DNA of 64,000 nt from Arthrobacter sp. SLBN-100 (lineage in GTDB: Bacteria; Actinomycetota; Actinomycetes; Actinomycetales; Micrococcaceae), in assembly GCF_006715305.1 (NCBI RefSeq), contig NZ_VFMY01000001.1, positions 1,674,001 through 1,738,000 on the forward strand. Reading direction: 5' to 3'. Shown piece after piece: positions 41,854 to 50,789 of this stretch (the first letter of the stretch is position 1; each line of letters starts with the position of its first letter). A model generated the notes under the pieces. It was not told the origin of the DNA. It searched no databases and saw only the letters and a list, made by a program, of their open reading frames with translations. Made by a program: the position numbers and the translations under genes.

Positions 41854-42840
41854 ATGAACCAGCCATACTCCTCTACCCCCGACGCTCCAAGCCGTAGTTT
41901 CGCCACCGATGTCCCCCGCTCCGACCTGGCAGTGGGCCGGCCCGCTATCAGCAACAAGCTGTGGGCCGGGATGGCCACCGCCGCAGTTGTGGCGGCAGTG
42001 GGAGTGGGAGCGCTTGCGGCACCTGCCACCCTCGCTCCAACAGCTACGACGGCGGCGGCTCCCGTTGCCGGGGCTCTCTCCCAAGCGCAGGGCACGGTCG
42101 CGGATGCTGTGGGCGCCGGTTCCGCGGAGTCTGTCCAGGCGCCGGCAGAGGCGCCCGCAGCTGACCCGCCTGCCGCGGAAGTGCCGGCTGAGGCGGCACC
42201 GCCGCCACCCGCCGTCGAGCCCGCCCCTGCCCCTGAGCCAGCCACTGAGCCAGCAACCGCCGCCGGCGGAAACCAGTACACCGTGGTTCCCGGCGATACG
42301 GTCGGCGCCATTGCAGCCAGGTTCGGCGTGGACATGAACGCCATGCTCGCTGCGAACGGGCTGGGGCAGTACAGCATCATCCTCCCGGGACAGACGCTGG
42401 TCCTGACCGGTCCGGCCGTCGCTGTACCCGCCGCGGCACCTGCTCCTGCTCCCGCTTCGGCCCCGGCCCCCGCAGCTGCCCCGGCGCCCGCCCCGGTTGT
42501 TGCCGCTCCTGCCGTCCGGACCATTTACATAGCCGGAGCGGGCGGGCAATCCATGGTTGATGCCTGCATCGGGCCCATCCATTACACCCCCAACGACGGC
42601 TACTCCCTCTTCATCACCGAGCACGATTTCTGCGGCGGCTGGGCGCGGTTCTCGGGAATCGGGGTGGGTGAAACGGTGAGCATCCCGGGCTACGGAACGT
42701 ACACGGTGACGGGGCGCGGGCAGGTGCCCAACCCGGGGACCACCAACGACGTCATCAATGTGTTCGGCGGTTTCCCCCGTGCGATCCTGCAGACCTGCAT
42801 CCCGGGAACCAGCCAGATGCTCCTGATTGCGTTGAACTGA
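41854..42840 (+). CDS. Exported LysM-domain protein with C-terminal sortase-/RlpA-like domain
   Basis: About 328 residues. A cytoplasmic start leads to one hydrophobic helix (LWAGMATAAVVAAVGVGALAAPATLA, near 35-58), a Pro/Ala/Glu linker, a LysM domain (YTVVPGDTVGAIAARFGVDMNAMLAANG, LPGQTLVLTG), a second Ala/Pro linker and a C-terminal domain with two cysteine pairs (VDACIGPIHYTP, HDFCGGWARF, LQTCIPG). The LysM part binds peptidoglycan. The C-terminal domain resembles extracellular domains found in Micrococcaceae wall proteins and has no known reaction. Start: ATG at 41854, with ATG 41824 as alternative. Confidence 0.78.
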   Translation: MNQPYSSTPDAPSRSFATDVPRSDLAVGRPAISNKLWAGMATAAVVAAVGVGALAAPATLAPTATTAAAPVAGALSQAQGTVADAVGAGSAESVQAPAEAPAADPPAAEVPAEAAPPPPAVEPAPAPEPATEPATAAGGNQYTVVPGDTVGAIAARFGVDMNAMLAANGLGQYSIILPGQTLVLTGPAVAVPAAAPAPAPASAPAPAAAPAPAPVVAAPAVRTIYIAGAGGQSMVDACIGPIHYTPNDGYSLFITEHDFCGGWARFSGIGVGETVSIPGYGTYTVTGRGQVPNPGTTNDVINVFGGFPRAILQTCIPGTSQMLLIALN

Positions 42841-42941
42841 TAGCCCTGGCCCTGCCCGCCCGCGTGGATTCCTAAGCCTGTCCGCGGCTCCTAACCTTCA
42901 AGGCGGGGATCCGCGGACAAGGCCAGGACCAGGCATAACTA

Positions 42942-42970
42942 ACGCCACGAAGCGGACCTTCGTGGCGTTG
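42942..42970. terminator. Bidirectional terminator
   Basis: Perfect 12-bp stem AACGCCACGAAG / CTTCGTGGCGTT with a 5-base loop between the convergent LysM and CBS-pair genes. Confidence 0.85.
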
Positions 42971-42989
42971 GGTTAGGAAAACCGCCCGG

Positions 42990-43421
42990 CTAGGCGTTCA
43001 TCCGTTTGCGTTCCGAGATATGCTCCACCAGCTCGCCGACGCGCTGTTCCGAGTAATTGCGCGCGATGTCTCCCTGGCTGATGATCCCAACCAACTTGTG
43101 GTCGGCGATGACCGGAAGCCGGCGGACCTGATGCGTCTCCATCATTTCGATGGCCGCGTCAATGTTCGCATCGGCGTCTATCCAGTAGGGCCGGCCCGAG
43201 GCGAGATCGCGGGCCATCATTTCGCGGGGATCATGCCCGGCAGCAACACACTTGAGCACAATGTCACGGTCGGTGATCATGCCCCTCAACTTGCCGTCGT
43301 CACCGCAGATCGGCAACGATCCGCAGTCAAGGTCCAGCATCATCCGGGCAGCATCTGCGAGGGACTGGCTTTCCTTAATACACTGTGCGTTCGTAGTCAT
43401 GAATTCACGTACGGCACTCAT
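42990..43421 (-). CDS. CBS-domain pair protein
   Basis: A 143-residue protein made of two CBS domains (residues about 5-60 and 72-125): VREFMTTNAQCIKESQSLADAA...GSLPICGDDGKLRGMITDRDIV and ANIDAAIEMMETHQVRRLPVIADHKLVGIISQGDIA. Such free-standing modules sense adenosine nucleotides and are often induced in dormancy or hypoxia in actinobacteria (hypoxic-response-protein-1 type). The ATG at 43421 is preceded by AAGGAGGA; a longer in-frame start at 43814 runs through the tRNA-Tyr gene and is not credible. Confidence 0.9.
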   Translation of the reverse strand: MSAVREFMTTNAQCIKESQSLADAARMMLDLDCGSLPICGDDGKLRGMITDRDIVLKCVAAGHDPREMMARDLASGRPYWIDADANIDAAIEMMETHQVRRLPVIADHKLVGIISQGDIARNYSEQRVGELVEHISERKRMNA

Positions 43422-43568
43422 TTGTCCTCCTTTATCGATTCTTTGATCGACGCAGGCATCGGGTCGCTTCCGCCGATGTTGCCAGCCTACGCCCGTGCCC
43501 CGGCCATGTCGACGGCGGTTTTGCCGCCTGCGTGGGCCGCTCCCGCGGGTGCCTGGAGACACGAAAAA

Positions 43569-43595
43569 GCCTCCGGAACCTGTGGTTCCGGAGGC
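43569..43595 (-). terminator. Terminator of tRNA-Tyr
   Basis: Perfect 12-bp stem GCCTCCGGAACC / GGTTCCGGAGGC with a 3-base loop, followed on the minus strand by TTTTTCG; it lies 11 bases past the tRNA-Tyr 3' end. Confidence 0.9.
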
Positions 43596-43606
43596 CTTTC
43601 CTTGGG

Positions 43607-43688
43607 TGGCAGATGAGGGATTCGAACCCCCGTAGGCGTTGCCAGCTGATTTACAGTCAGCCCCCTTTGGCCGCTCGGGTAATCTGCC
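43607..43688 (-). tRNA. tRNA-Tyr (GTA)
   Basis: An 82-base class II tRNA on the minus strand: acceptor GGCAGAT/ATCTGCC, anticodon stem CTGA..TCAG with GTA in CTGTAAA, an extended variable arm (TGGCAACGCC region) and T-arm GGGGG/TCCC with TTCGAAT. Discriminator A; CCA not encoded. Confidence 0.95.
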
Positions 43689-43866
43689 GAACTTCAAAAG
43701 AAGTACCCGTAGATGCAGTCTTCGGAGCGTCCGTTTCCGGGCCGTTCCGCTTCCAGTAACCGCGGGCAAGACAACTTTACAGAACTTCCGCCGAAGAATC
43801 GAATCGGCGCGCAAAAGCCCGGAATGACGCGGAATTCCGGCCTTAAGGGCTCTCAGGAGGGTAGTG

Positions 43867-44121
43867 TCACGCCTCGCCCAGAATCCTGCCCGCCAGCTTT
43901 GCCTCGAACTTCACGGCCTGCTCCTCGGTGATCTGGTTCAACTGCACCGCCCGGAGCAGGTCCTCGCTGACGCCTTCCATCCGGGAGGACGCCTCCGCCA
44001 CCGGGCTGAAAATGATGGAGGCTGCCACCGCCGCTGCCGCCACCGAGGTTGCTGCTGTTGCAACCGCCCCGGCTGCAGCCGAGGTGGTTCGTGTGACGTA
44101 GCGGATGGCTCTGCGGTGCAT
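43867..44121 (-). CDS. Small Ala-rich protein with one membrane helix
   Basis: An 84-residue hypothetical protein. After a basic start (MHRRAIRYVTRTT) comes an Ala-rich hydrophobic stretch (AAAGAVATAATSVAAAAVAASIIF), then a helical, charged tail (EDLLRAVQLNQITEEQAVKFEAKLAGRI). The ATG at 44121 has GAAGGGAAC about 4 bases ahead. It is divergent from yajQ. No family recognised; the coding call rests on a ribosome site, length and composition, so it may be wrong. Confidence 0.5.
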   Translation of the reverse strand: MHRRAIRYVTRTTSAAAGAVATAATSVAAAAVAASIIFSPVAEASSRMEGVSEDLLRAVQLNQITEEQAVKFEAKLAGRILGEA

Positions 44122-44303
44122 GGTGTTCCCTTCGTGCGCTTTCCTTCTCCTTCAACCCTGCCGGGACCTCCTTCGTTCCCCCGGAGCGTCCGCTGGGAGG
44201 GAACTGTGAAATACGGCGACCAACGGCGGCATCCGTATTAGGCTTGAATGCAGCGATCCCGGCCCTGTCCGCGGACAAGGCCCCCACCAGCACAAGGAGA
44301 GTC

Positions 44304-44795
44304 ATGGCAGGCGAGTCAACGTTCGACGTCGTAAGCAAAGTGGACAAGCAGGAAGTGGCGAACGCGCTGAACCAGGCGCAGAAGGAACTCGCCCAGCGCT
44401 ACGACTTCAAGGGCGTCGGCGCAGAGGTGGACTTCAGCGGCGAAAAGATCCTCATGAAGGCCAACTCCGAGGAGCGCGTCCTGGCGGTACTGGACGTCCT
44501 CCAGTCCAAGCTGATCCGGCGCGGCATCTCGCTGAAGTCCCTGGACACCGGCGAGCCCTACGCCTCTGGCAAGGAGTTCCGCCTTGAGGCTTCCATCAAG
44601 GAGGGCATCGCCCAGGACCTGGCCAAGAAGATCAACAAGCTGATCCGCGACGAAGCCCCCAAGTCCGTGAAGTCCCAGATCCAGGGCGACGAACTGCGCG
44701 TCACGTCCAAGTCCCGCGACGACCTCCAGGCCACTATGGCGCTGCTGAAAGACTTCGACGAGGCCGACCTGCAGTTTGTGAACTTCCGCAGCTAG
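44304..44795 (+). CDS. yajQ: YajQ-family nucleotide-binding protein
   Basis: A 163-residue protein starting MAGESTFDVVSKVDKQEVANAL, with QAQKELAQRYDFKGV, ILMKANSEERVLAVLDVLQSKLIRRGI and ALLKDFDEADLQFVNFRS at the end, which covers the whole two-domain YajQ family. Members bind c-di-GMP in some bacteria and were earlier described as binding GTP or tRNA. The ATG at 44304 has a GGAGAGTC ribosome site. A long hairpin follows. Confidence 0.93.
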   Translation: MAGESTFDVVSKVDKQEVANALNQAQKELAQRYDFKGVGAEVDFSGEKILMKANSEERVLAVLDVLQSKLIRRGISLKSLDTGEPYASGKEFRLEASIKEGIAQDLAKKINKLIRDEAPKSVKSQIQGDELRVTSKSRDDLQATMALLKDFDEADLQFVNFRS

Positions 44796-44815
44796 CCGCC
44801 CCCCGCCGTCGTTTT

Positions 44816-44894
44816 CGACGCGCCAAAATTCTGCCGCCACGCAAAGAGGCTGGCGCGCCCCAAACATGGGCAGCGCCGGCCTCTTTGCGCGTCG
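44816..44894. terminator. Long hairpin after yajQ (convergent with htpX)
   Basis: Arms 44840-44860 and 44868-44889 pair over about 20 bases (11 bp perfect from CGCAAAGAGGC, then one mismatch and one bulge), with a 7-base loop. Outer CGACGCG / CGCGTCG (44816-44822 and 44888-44894) can extend it. It is unusually long for a terminator. Confidence 0.7.
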
Positions 44895-44948
44895 AGGGGA
44901 ACTCTGCGTGTCGGCCAACCCAAGAGTCCGTTCCGGCCACGACCTGAA

Positions 44949-45818
44949 TCAGCGCAGCGGCCCGCCTGCCATCCGTTCCAGCCGGGAGATCCTGTCCCGC
45001 ATGGGCGGATGCGTGGCGAACAGCTTGTTCATGGCGCCGCCGCGGAACGGGTTGGCGATCATCAGGTGCGCGGCGTTCACCAGCCGCTGGTCCTGCGGAA
45101 GCGGAGCGATGGTGACGCCTCGCTCGATCTTGGCGAGGGCTGAGGCGAGCGCCAGCGGATCGCCGGTGAGCTGCGAACCGTCCTCGTCGGCGTCGTACTC
45201 CCTGGTGCGGGAGATGGCCATCTGGATCAGCGACGCCGCGAAGGGCGCCAGCAGGGCCATGGCGATCATGGCCAACGGGTTGGCGTTGCGCCGGTCACCG
45301 CCGCCAAAGAACAGCAGCATCTGCCCCACCGAGGTGATAACACCGGCGACGGCGGCAGCCACGGATGAGGTGAGGATGTCGCGGTTGTACACGTGCATCA
45401 GTTCGTGGCCCAGGACGCCCCGGAGTTCGCGCGCGTCCAGGAGCTGGAGCATTCCCTCAGTGCAGCAGACGGCCGCGTTCCGCGGGTTCCGGCCGGTGGC
45501 GAAGGCGTTGGGGGTCATGGTGGGCGAGACGTAGATCCGGGGCAGCGGCTGATTGGCGCGCACGGACAGCTCCCGGACGATCTGGTACAGCTGCGGCGCC
45601 TGCGCTTCGGTGACCGGATAGGCCTGCATGGACCGGATGGCGATCTTGTCGCTGTTCCAGTAACCGTAGGCGGTGGTGGCGACTCCGAGCAGCGCCATGA
45701 TCCAGATGGGTGCGGAACTTCGGGTGCTGGTGCCGATCAGCGCCCCAAGGCCCAGAAGCACTGCCCAGAGCACACCGAAAAGCGCTGCCGTCTTCAGGCC
45801 GTTGTAGTGTTTGTGCAC
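44949..45818 (-). CDS. htpX: Membrane zinc metalloprotease HtpX
   Basis: A 289-residue M48-family protease that degrades damaged membrane proteins. The zinc motif HELMH lies in LGHELMHVYNRDI (His138, Glu139, His142) with the third ligand expected in the REYDADEDG segment. Two N-terminal helices (about 9-30 and 36-55) and two after the active site anchor it. The best start is GTG at 45818 (VHKHYNGLKT), directly after AGGAGAGGAAAC; a longer frame to 46043 would run through the MFS remnant region. Confidence 0.94.
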   Translation of the reverse strand: MHKHYNGLKTAALFGVLWAVLLGLGALIGTSTRSSAPIWIMALLGVATTAYGYWNSDKIAIRSMQAYPVTEAQAPQLYQIVRELSVRANQPLPRIYVSPTMTPNAFATGRNPRNAAVCCTEGMLQLLDARELRGVLGHELMHVYNRDILTSSVAAAVAGVITSVGQMLLFFGGGDRRNANPLAMIAMALLAPFAASLIQMAISRTREYDADEDGSQLTGDPLALASALAKIERGVTIAPLPQDQRLVNAAHLMIANPFRGGAMNKLFATHPPMRDRISRLERMAGGPLR

Positions 45819-45945
45819 GTTTCCTCTCCTCGCTCTCCTATGGAAACGGCTTACTAGGGAGCCGGGTTCCGGGCGTCGTATTTTCGGAAACCCCGGCTGC
45901 AGCCTCGCCGCCGGCCATGCCCCTACGATGCACAGCATGCCGCTG

Positions 45946-46056
45946 GGCCACGAGGGTGAGCCGGCTTCCGACGGCGGATACAGCCGCGCTGAGCCAGAGC
46001 CGGCGGAACGCGGGGCTCTCCTTGAGCGGCGTGATGTCAGCAAGCAGTTTCCCCAC
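45946..46056 (-). pseudogene. MFS exporter N-terminal fragment
   Basis: About 37 codons read VGKLLADITPLKESPAFRRL, WLSAAVSAVGSRLTLVA, which is the start of an enterobactin-exporter-like MFS protein (cytoplasmic lead, then half of helix 1). After LTLVA the similarity stops in all frames and the htpX gene begins 130 bases on. The rest of the transporter is missing, so this is a remnant left by deletion. Confidence 0.5.
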
Positions 46057-46111
46057 CCTGCAACCGTAATGTCGCCCCGGTCCCTTAGCCTTCACAGAGG
46101 TTAGCCAAGCC

Positions 46112-46134
46112 TTATTGCGAGAAACTCAGAATAA
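46112..46134. promoter_or_regulatory. 23-bp palindromic FurA/PerR-type box
   Basis: TTATT-n2-GAG-n3-CTC-n2-AATAA, symmetric at every outer position, 16 bases upstream of the furA start codon. The size and the TTAT/ATAA ends fit autoregulation by the peroxide-sensing FurA/CatR of actinobacteria. Confidence 0.7.
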
Positions 46135-46150
46135 GTGTTTCAATGAATCC

Positions 46151-46636
46151 ATGACGGAGCACTTTGACGGCCAGGAGGCATGGGCTGCCGCCCTTCGCGC
46201 CCACGGCCGCAGGGTGACCAAGCAGCGGCTGGCAGTCCTCGCCGCCGTCGAACGCCACCCCCACTCGCCGGCCGAAAGCATCCTCTCCGCAGCCCGCGCC
46301 GAGCTCCCTGAACTGACGGCCCAGTCCGTTTACGTGGTGCTGGGGGACCTGACAGATCTGCACATGCTGCGCCGCTTCGAGCCGCCGCACTCGCCCGCCC
46401 TGTATGAAACCCGGGTGGGCGACAACCACCACCACGCCATCTGCATCAGCTGCGGCCGCGTTGAAGACGTGGACTGCGCGGTGGGCCACGCCCCCTGCCT
46501 CACGCCCCACTGGGACGAAAACGCCAAGCCGATGACCATCCAGATCGCAGACGTCATGTACCAGGGCATCTGCCAGGACTGCCAGCAGTCCCAACAACTT
46601 CCTTCCAATCGTCCCTCACAAGAAATAGAGAAATAG
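46151..46636 (+). CDS. furA: Fur-family peroxide regulator (FurA/CatR type)
   Basis: A 161-residue repressor. The winged helix reads [53 protein letters not shown]; the metal region has the His cluster in [18 protein letters not shown] and the second Cys pair in QGICQDCQQ, forming the structural Zn site C-x2-C twice. ATG at 46151 is preferred over 46115, which lies inside the palindrome. The gene is 7 bases upstream of katA, the usual FurA-catalase operon, repressed until H2O2 oxidises the regulator. Confidence 0.93.
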   Translation: MTEHFDGQEAWAAALRAHGRRVTKQRLAVLAAVERHPHSPAESILSAARAELPELTAQSVYVVLGDLTDLHMLRRFEPPHSPALYETRVGDNHHHAICISCGRVEDVDCAVGHAPCLTPHWDENAKPMTIQIADVMYQGICQDCQQSQQLPSNRPSQEIEK

Positions 46637-46643
46637 GAGAACA

Positions 46644-48140
46644 ATGACTGCCATTTCAACAACCCAGTCAGGTGCCCCCGTTACGTCCGACGCGCACTCG
46701 AAGTCAGTTGGTGCCGACGGTGCCATCATCCTGACTGACCACTACCTGGTGGAAAAGCTCGCCCAGTTCAACCGCGAGCGGGTGCCGGAGCGCGTAGTGC
46801 ACGCCAAAGGCGGCGGTGCATTCGGTACGTTCAAGACCACCGAGGACGTGTCCAAGTACACGAAGGCAGCCTTCCTCCAGCCCGGCGCCGACACCGAAAT
46901 GCTGATCCGCTTCTCCTCCGTGGCAGGCGAGAACGGCTCCCCGGACACCTGGCGCGATCCCCGCGGTTTCGCCGTGAAGTTCTACACCTCCGAGGGCAAC
47001 TACGATCTCGTAGGCAACAACACCCCGGTGTTCTTCATCCGCGACGGCATCAAGTTCCCGGACTTCATCCACTCCCAGAAGCGCCTCCCGGGCACGCACC
47101 TGCGCGACGCCGACATGCAGTGGGACTTCTGGACCCTGTCCCCCGAGTCCGCCCACCAGGTCACCTGGCTGATGGGTGACCGCGGCCTGCCCGCCTCCTG
47201 GCGTGAAATGCAGGGCTACGGCTCGCACACCTACCAGTGGATCAACGCCGAGGGCGAGCGGTTCTGGGTCAAGTACCACTTCAAGTCCAACCAGGGCGTG
47301 AACTCCATGAGCAGCGAGCAGGCTGAGCAGCTGGCCGGCTCGGATGCTGACTTCTACATCCGCGACCTGTCCGAGAACATCGAAGCCGGCAACTTCCCGT
47401 CCTGGGACCTGCACGTCCAGGTCATGCCCTACGAGGACGCCAAGACCTACCGCTTCAACCCGTTCGACCTGACCAAGGTCTGGCCGCACGCTGACTACCC
47501 GCTGATCAAGGTGGGCACCATGGAGCTGAACCGGAACCCGGAGAACTACTTCGCCCAGATCGAGCAGGCCACCTTCGCGCCGTCGAACTTCGTGCCGGGC
47601 ATCGCCGCGTCCCCGGACAAGATGCTGCAGGCCCGCATCTTCTCCTACGCTGACGCCCACCGCTACCGCGTGGGCACCAACCACGCCCAGATCCCGGTGA
47701 ACCAGCCGAAGAACCAGGTCAACAACTACAGCCAGGACGGCGCCGGACGTTACCACTTCAACGCTCCCTCCGTGCCGGTCTACGCCCCCAACTCCGTTGG
47801 CGGCCCGGCTGCAGTTGAGCCGCAGAACCCGGCCGGCGGCTGGGAGAACGACGGCGAGCTGACCCTTGCCGCGCACTCCCTCCACGCCGAGGACAGCGAC
47901 TTCATCCAGGCAGGCACGCTGTACCGCGAGGTTTACGACGAAGCGGCGAAGGCCCGGTTCCTGGAGACCATCACCGGTGCAGTGGGCGGCGTCAAGAGCC
48001 CCGGCATCAAGGAGCGCGCCATCCAGTACTGGACGAACGTCGACGCCGAACTCGGCGCCAAACTTCGCGCCAACCTCGGTGCCGTCGCCGCTCCGTCCGC
48101 ACCGACTTCTGACGCAGAAGCTGCCAACAAGATCGGCTGA
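46644..48140 (+). CDS. katA: Catalase (monofunctional, haem, small-subunit clade)
   Basis: A 498-residue catalase that splits H2O2. The distal histidine is His53 in [13 protein letters not shown], the distal asparagine region is in [27 protein letters not shown], and the proximal haem-binding tyrosine is in [16 protein letters not shown] (near residue 335). The ribosome site AGGAGAAC precedes the ATG. Its transcription should begin with furA and end at the strong terminator at 48166. Confidence 0.97.
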   Translation: MTAISTTQSGAPVTSDAHSKSVGADGAIILTDHYLVEKLAQFNRERVPERVVHAKGGGAFGTFKTTEDVSKYTKAAFLQPGADTEMLIRFSSVAGENGSPDTWRDPRGFAVKFYTSEGNYDLVGNNTPVFFIRDGIKFPDFIHSQKRLPGTHLRDADMQWDFWTLSPESAHQVTWLMGDRGLPASWREMQGYGSHTYQWINAEGERFWVKYHFKSNQGVNSMSSEQAEQLAGSDADFYIRDLSENIEAGNFPSWDLHVQVMPYEDAKTYRFNPFDLTKVWPHADYPLIKVGTMELNRNPENYFAQIEQATFAPSNFVPGIAASPDKMLQARIFSYADAHRYRVGTNHAQIPVNQPKNQVNNYSQDGAGRYHFNAPSVPVYAPNSVGGPAAVEPQNPAGGWENDGELTLAAHSLHAEDSDFIQAGTLYREVYDEAAKARFLETITGAVGGVKSPGIKERAIQYWTNVDAELGAKLRANLGAVAAPSAPTSDAEAANKIG

Positions 48141-48165
48141 TCCAGGCCCCTTCTTGAGTGCTGAG

Positions 48166-48204
48166 AACCACCCCGTCACGATTTATGTGGCGGGGTGGTT
48201 TTTT
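48166..48204 (+). terminator. Terminator of furA-katA
   Basis: Stem AACCACCCCG / CGGGGTGGTT (10 bp) with further inner pairing, followed immediately by TTTT and then GCTTTT. This is the clearest intrinsic terminator in the window. Confidence 0.92.
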
Positions 48205-48266
48205 GCTTTTCCACATAACCCGTTCTGGTCATGGCTGCCGTTGGCTGGTGTCCCTAGTATCGACGC

Positions 48267-48902
48267 ATGACAACTTTCCAGGGCATCCCCGCGGCAGCCT
48301 TCGAGTTCTATAAAGAGCTGCAGGACAACAACAACCGTGAGTGGTGGCTGGAAAACAAGGACCGCTACCAGATGCTGGTCCGGGAACCGTTCATCGCACT
48401 GCTGGCCGAACTGGAGCCCCGGTTTGGTCCCGGCAAGATCTTCCGGCCCAACAGGGACATCAGGTTTTCCCAGGACAAGTCACCCTACAAGACAGCCCAG
48501 GGTGCTTTTGCGTCCATCCAGGAAGGGGTGGGCTATTACCTGCAAATCAGCGCGGAAGGGCTGCTGGTAGGCGGCGGCTACCATTCCCACACGCCCGCCC
48601 AGCTGGCAAGGTACCGCAATTCAGTGGATGCCTCTGGAACAGGCGAATCCCTCCGGCACATTGTCGCAGCCGTAGCTGCTGCCGGCTTCATGGTGGAGGG
48701 CGAGAAGCTTAAGACCGTCCCGCGCGGGTACCCCCAGGACCATCCCCGGGCCGAGCTTCTGAAACACAAGTCCCTTTCCGCCGCCACCCACCTGGGGCAA
48801 CCGGGCTGGCTGGCCACCCCTGCCGCGGTCCAGGAGATCGCCGCGCTCTGGGATGAGCTGCGGCCGCTGGTGGACTGGGTTGGCAGGCACGCGGCACCGT
48901 AG
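48267..48902 (+). CDS. DUF2461 family protein
   Basis: A 211-residue protein of the DUF2461 (TIGR02453) family: FEFYKELQDNNNREWWLENKDRY at the start, IFRPNRDIRFSQDKSPYKT, GYYLQISAEGLLVGGGYHSHTPAQLARYRNSV and KTVPRGYPQDHPRAELLKHKSL. This is the whole family length. No biochemical function is known. It is monocistronic, convergent with the amino-acid permease. Confidence 0.9.
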   Translation: MTTFQGIPAAAFEFYKELQDNNNREWWLENKDRYQMLVREPFIALLAELEPRFGPGKIFRPNRDIRFSQDKSPYKTAQGAFASIQEGVGYYLQISAEGLLVGGGYHSHTPAQLARYRNSVDASGTGESLRHIVAAVAAAGFMVEGEKLKTVPRGYPQDHPRAELLKHKSLSAATHLGQPGWLATPAAVQEIAALWDELRPLVDWVGRHAAP

Positions 48903-48954
48903 CTTATGCTGGCGCGCCGGCACCGAAGAGACGGAGCTGCCCCGCAGGAGACGC

Positions 48955-48990
48955 CGCTGCCCCGCACCGCTTATGCGGTACGGGGCAGCG
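48955..48990. terminator. Bidirectional terminator
   Basis: Stem CGCTGCCCCG / CGGGGCAGCG (10 bp), one mismatch, then ACCGC/GCGGT with the loop TTAT, between the convergent DUF2461 and permease genes. Confidence 0.85.
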
Positions 48991-49075
48991 TGTGCGCGGC
49001 AAGGCCGTTGGCGTATGTGAAGGGCCTTAAGTGCGAAACCTCCGGTTGAGAAGAGCAGGCCCGCATACGTCCGGA

Positions 49076-50641
49076 TCAGGTGCGGGAGAGCGCATCCTCG
49101 TCGTCCTCGGCCGCCACGGCAGAAGCGCCGGCCGCAACCGGAGTACCGTTGACCGCCGTGCTGGCGTCGCCGAAGCGCTCGTTGAGGCGGGAGTGGCGCT
49201 GGCCATAGGAGAAGTAGATGGCCAGGCCGATCACCAGCCAGATGGCGAAGAAGATCCAGGTCTCCACGGCCAGGTTGGTCATCAGGTAAAGGCACAGAAG
49301 TGCGGACACGATCGGCAGGACCTTGCCGAAGGGTACGCGGAAAGCGGGCTTGAGGTCCGGGCGCTTCTTGCGCAGCACCAGGATGCCAAGGCTAACCACC
49401 ACAAATGCGGAGAGCGTACCGATGTTGATCATTTCCTCGAGCAGGTCCACGTTGGTCAGGCCGGCCACCAGTGCAACAGCGGCACCGCAGATGATCTGGA
49501 GGCGCACCGGGGTGGAGCGCTTGTCACTGGTCTTGGACAGCGCGCGGGGCAGGAGGCCGTCGCGGCTCATCGCCAGGACCACGCGGGACAGGCCCATGAG
49601 GAGCACCATGATCACGGTGGTGAGGCCCACCAGCGATCCGAAGGCAATGACCTTGGCGGCCGAGGTGTCGCCCACTGCCTCGAAGGCGGTGGTGAGGGTG
49701 GGGCTCTCCGCCTCGGCCAGCTGGGTGTAGGAGACCATCCCGGTCAGGGCCAGGGAGACCAGGATGTACAACAGCGTCACCACGGCCAGGCCGCCGAAGA
49801 TACCCCGGGGCAGGGTCTTCTGCGGGTTCTTGACTTCCTCCGCGGAGGTGGCCACCACGTCGAAGCCGATGAACGCGAAGAACACCAGGGCAGCACCGGC
49901 GAAGATGCCCAGCGTGCCGTACTGTGCAGGGGCTGCTCCAGTGAGGAAGCCGAAGAACGACTGCTTCAGGACGTCGGCGGCGCCGGCACCGCCGGTCGGC
50001 TCGGCGGCGGGGATGAACGGGGTGTAGTTTTCGAACTTCACGTAGGTGAAGCCCACAACGATCACAAAGAGGACCACGGCGATCTTGATCAGCGTGAAGA
50101 TGTTGCCCACGCGGGCGGAGAGTTTGGTGCCCAGCACCAGCAGCACGGTGAAGACGGCGACGATCAGGAAGGCACCCCAGTACAGGTCAACCCCGCCCAG
50201 GGAGATTGCCGGCGGAATGTCGGCGCCCATGAGCGCGAACACCTTGCTGAGGTAGATGCCCCAGTACTTGGCGATCACCGCTGCGGCCGTGAAGAGCTCA
50301 AGGATCAGGTTCCAGCCGATGATCCAGGCAAGGAGCTCACCCATGGTTGCGTAGGTGAACACGTAGGCGGAGCCTGCCACGGGGATGGCAGTGGCGAACT
50401 CGGCGTAGCACATGATGGCAAGGGCGCAGGTGACGGCGGCGATGGCAAAGGACAGCGTCACAGCGGGGCCGGAGAAGTTGGCAGCGGCCTTGGCGCCGAC
50501 GGAGAAGATGCCGGCACCCACCGCCACCGCAACGCCCATGATCATCAGGTCCCACGTGCTGAGGGACCGCTTGAGCTTGCGTCCGGGTTCATCGGCGTCG
50601 GCGATGGACTGCTCGATAGATTTTGTCCGGAGAAGGTTCAT
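49076..50641 (-). CDS. APC-family cationic amino acid permease
   Basis: A 521-residue transporter with about 12-14 helices of the CAT/YfnA type: STWDLMIMGVAVAVGAGIFSVGAKAA at helix 1, SFAIAAVTCALAIMCYAEFATAIPVAGSAYVFTYATMGELLAWIIGWNLILE, FFAFIGFDVVATSAEEVKNPQKTLPRGI and SRVVLAMSRDGLLPRALSKT. It would import arginine, lysine or other amino acids in symport. ATG at 50641 is chosen by alignment of the KLKRSLSTWDL start; a longer frame to 50776 covers a terminator. Confidence 0.92.
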   Translation of the reverse strand: MNLLRTKSIEQSIADADEPGRKLKRSLSTWDLMIMGVAVAVGAGIFSVGAKAAANFSGPAVTLSFAIAAVTCALAIMCYAEFATAIPVAGSAYVFTYATMGELLAWIIGWNLILELFTAAAVIAKYWGIYLSKVFALMGADIPPAISLGGVDLYWGAFLIVAVFTVLLVLGTKLSARVGNIFTLIKIAVVLFVIVVGFTYVKFENYTPFIPAAEPTGGAGAADVLKQSFFGFLTGAAPAQYGTLGIFAGAALVFFAFIGFDVVATSAEEVKNPQKTLPRGIFGGLAVVTLLYILVSLALTGMVSYTQLAEAESPTLTTAFEAVGDTSAAKVIAFGSLVGLTTVIMVLLMGLSRVVLAMSRDGLLPRALSKTSDKRSTPVRLQIICGAAVALVAGLTNVDLLEEMINIGTLSAFVVVSLGILVLRKKRPDLKPAFRVPFGKVLPIVSALLCLYLMTNLAVETWIFFAIWLVIGLAIYFSYGQRHSRLNERFGDASTAVNGTPVAAGASAVAAEDDEDALSRT

Positions 50642-50739
50642 AGGGGGATCACAATCCTGATTTCTGATGGAAACAGACCTATCAACGATAGTGTCCATCC
50701 ACTGGACGGTCCCAATTGTTCCGAATGGTGAGACAGGAA

Positions 50740-50768
50740 AAGCCCGGCCTGTTGTTCGGGCCGGGCTT
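50740..50768 (-). terminator. Terminator of the ExaC-DUF779 operon
   Basis: 10-bp stem AAGCCCGGCC / GGCCGGGCTT with a 9-base loop, followed on the minus strand by TTCC, 21 bases past the DUF779 stop. Confidence 0.8.
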
Positions 50769-50789
50769 CTCCTCACGAAATTTATGCTC

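Noticed and set aside
42150..42515. Repetitive GCCCCTGCC-like tracts that could be mistaken for a tandem repeat
   Set aside because: They encode the Ala/Pro linkers on both sides of the LysM domain, an ordinary low-complexity protein feature.
42990..43814. 274-codon version of the CBS-pair protein
   Set aside because: The extension covers the tRNA-Tyr gene and its terminator; a good ribosome site precedes the ATG at 43421.
46704..48179. 491-codon minus-strand frame
   Set aside because: Antisense to katA, whose catalytic residues are all present; no family features.
49031..50731. 566-codon plus-strand frame
   Set aside because: Antisense to the amino-acid permease; Gly/Asp/His-rich composition is typical of a shadow frame.
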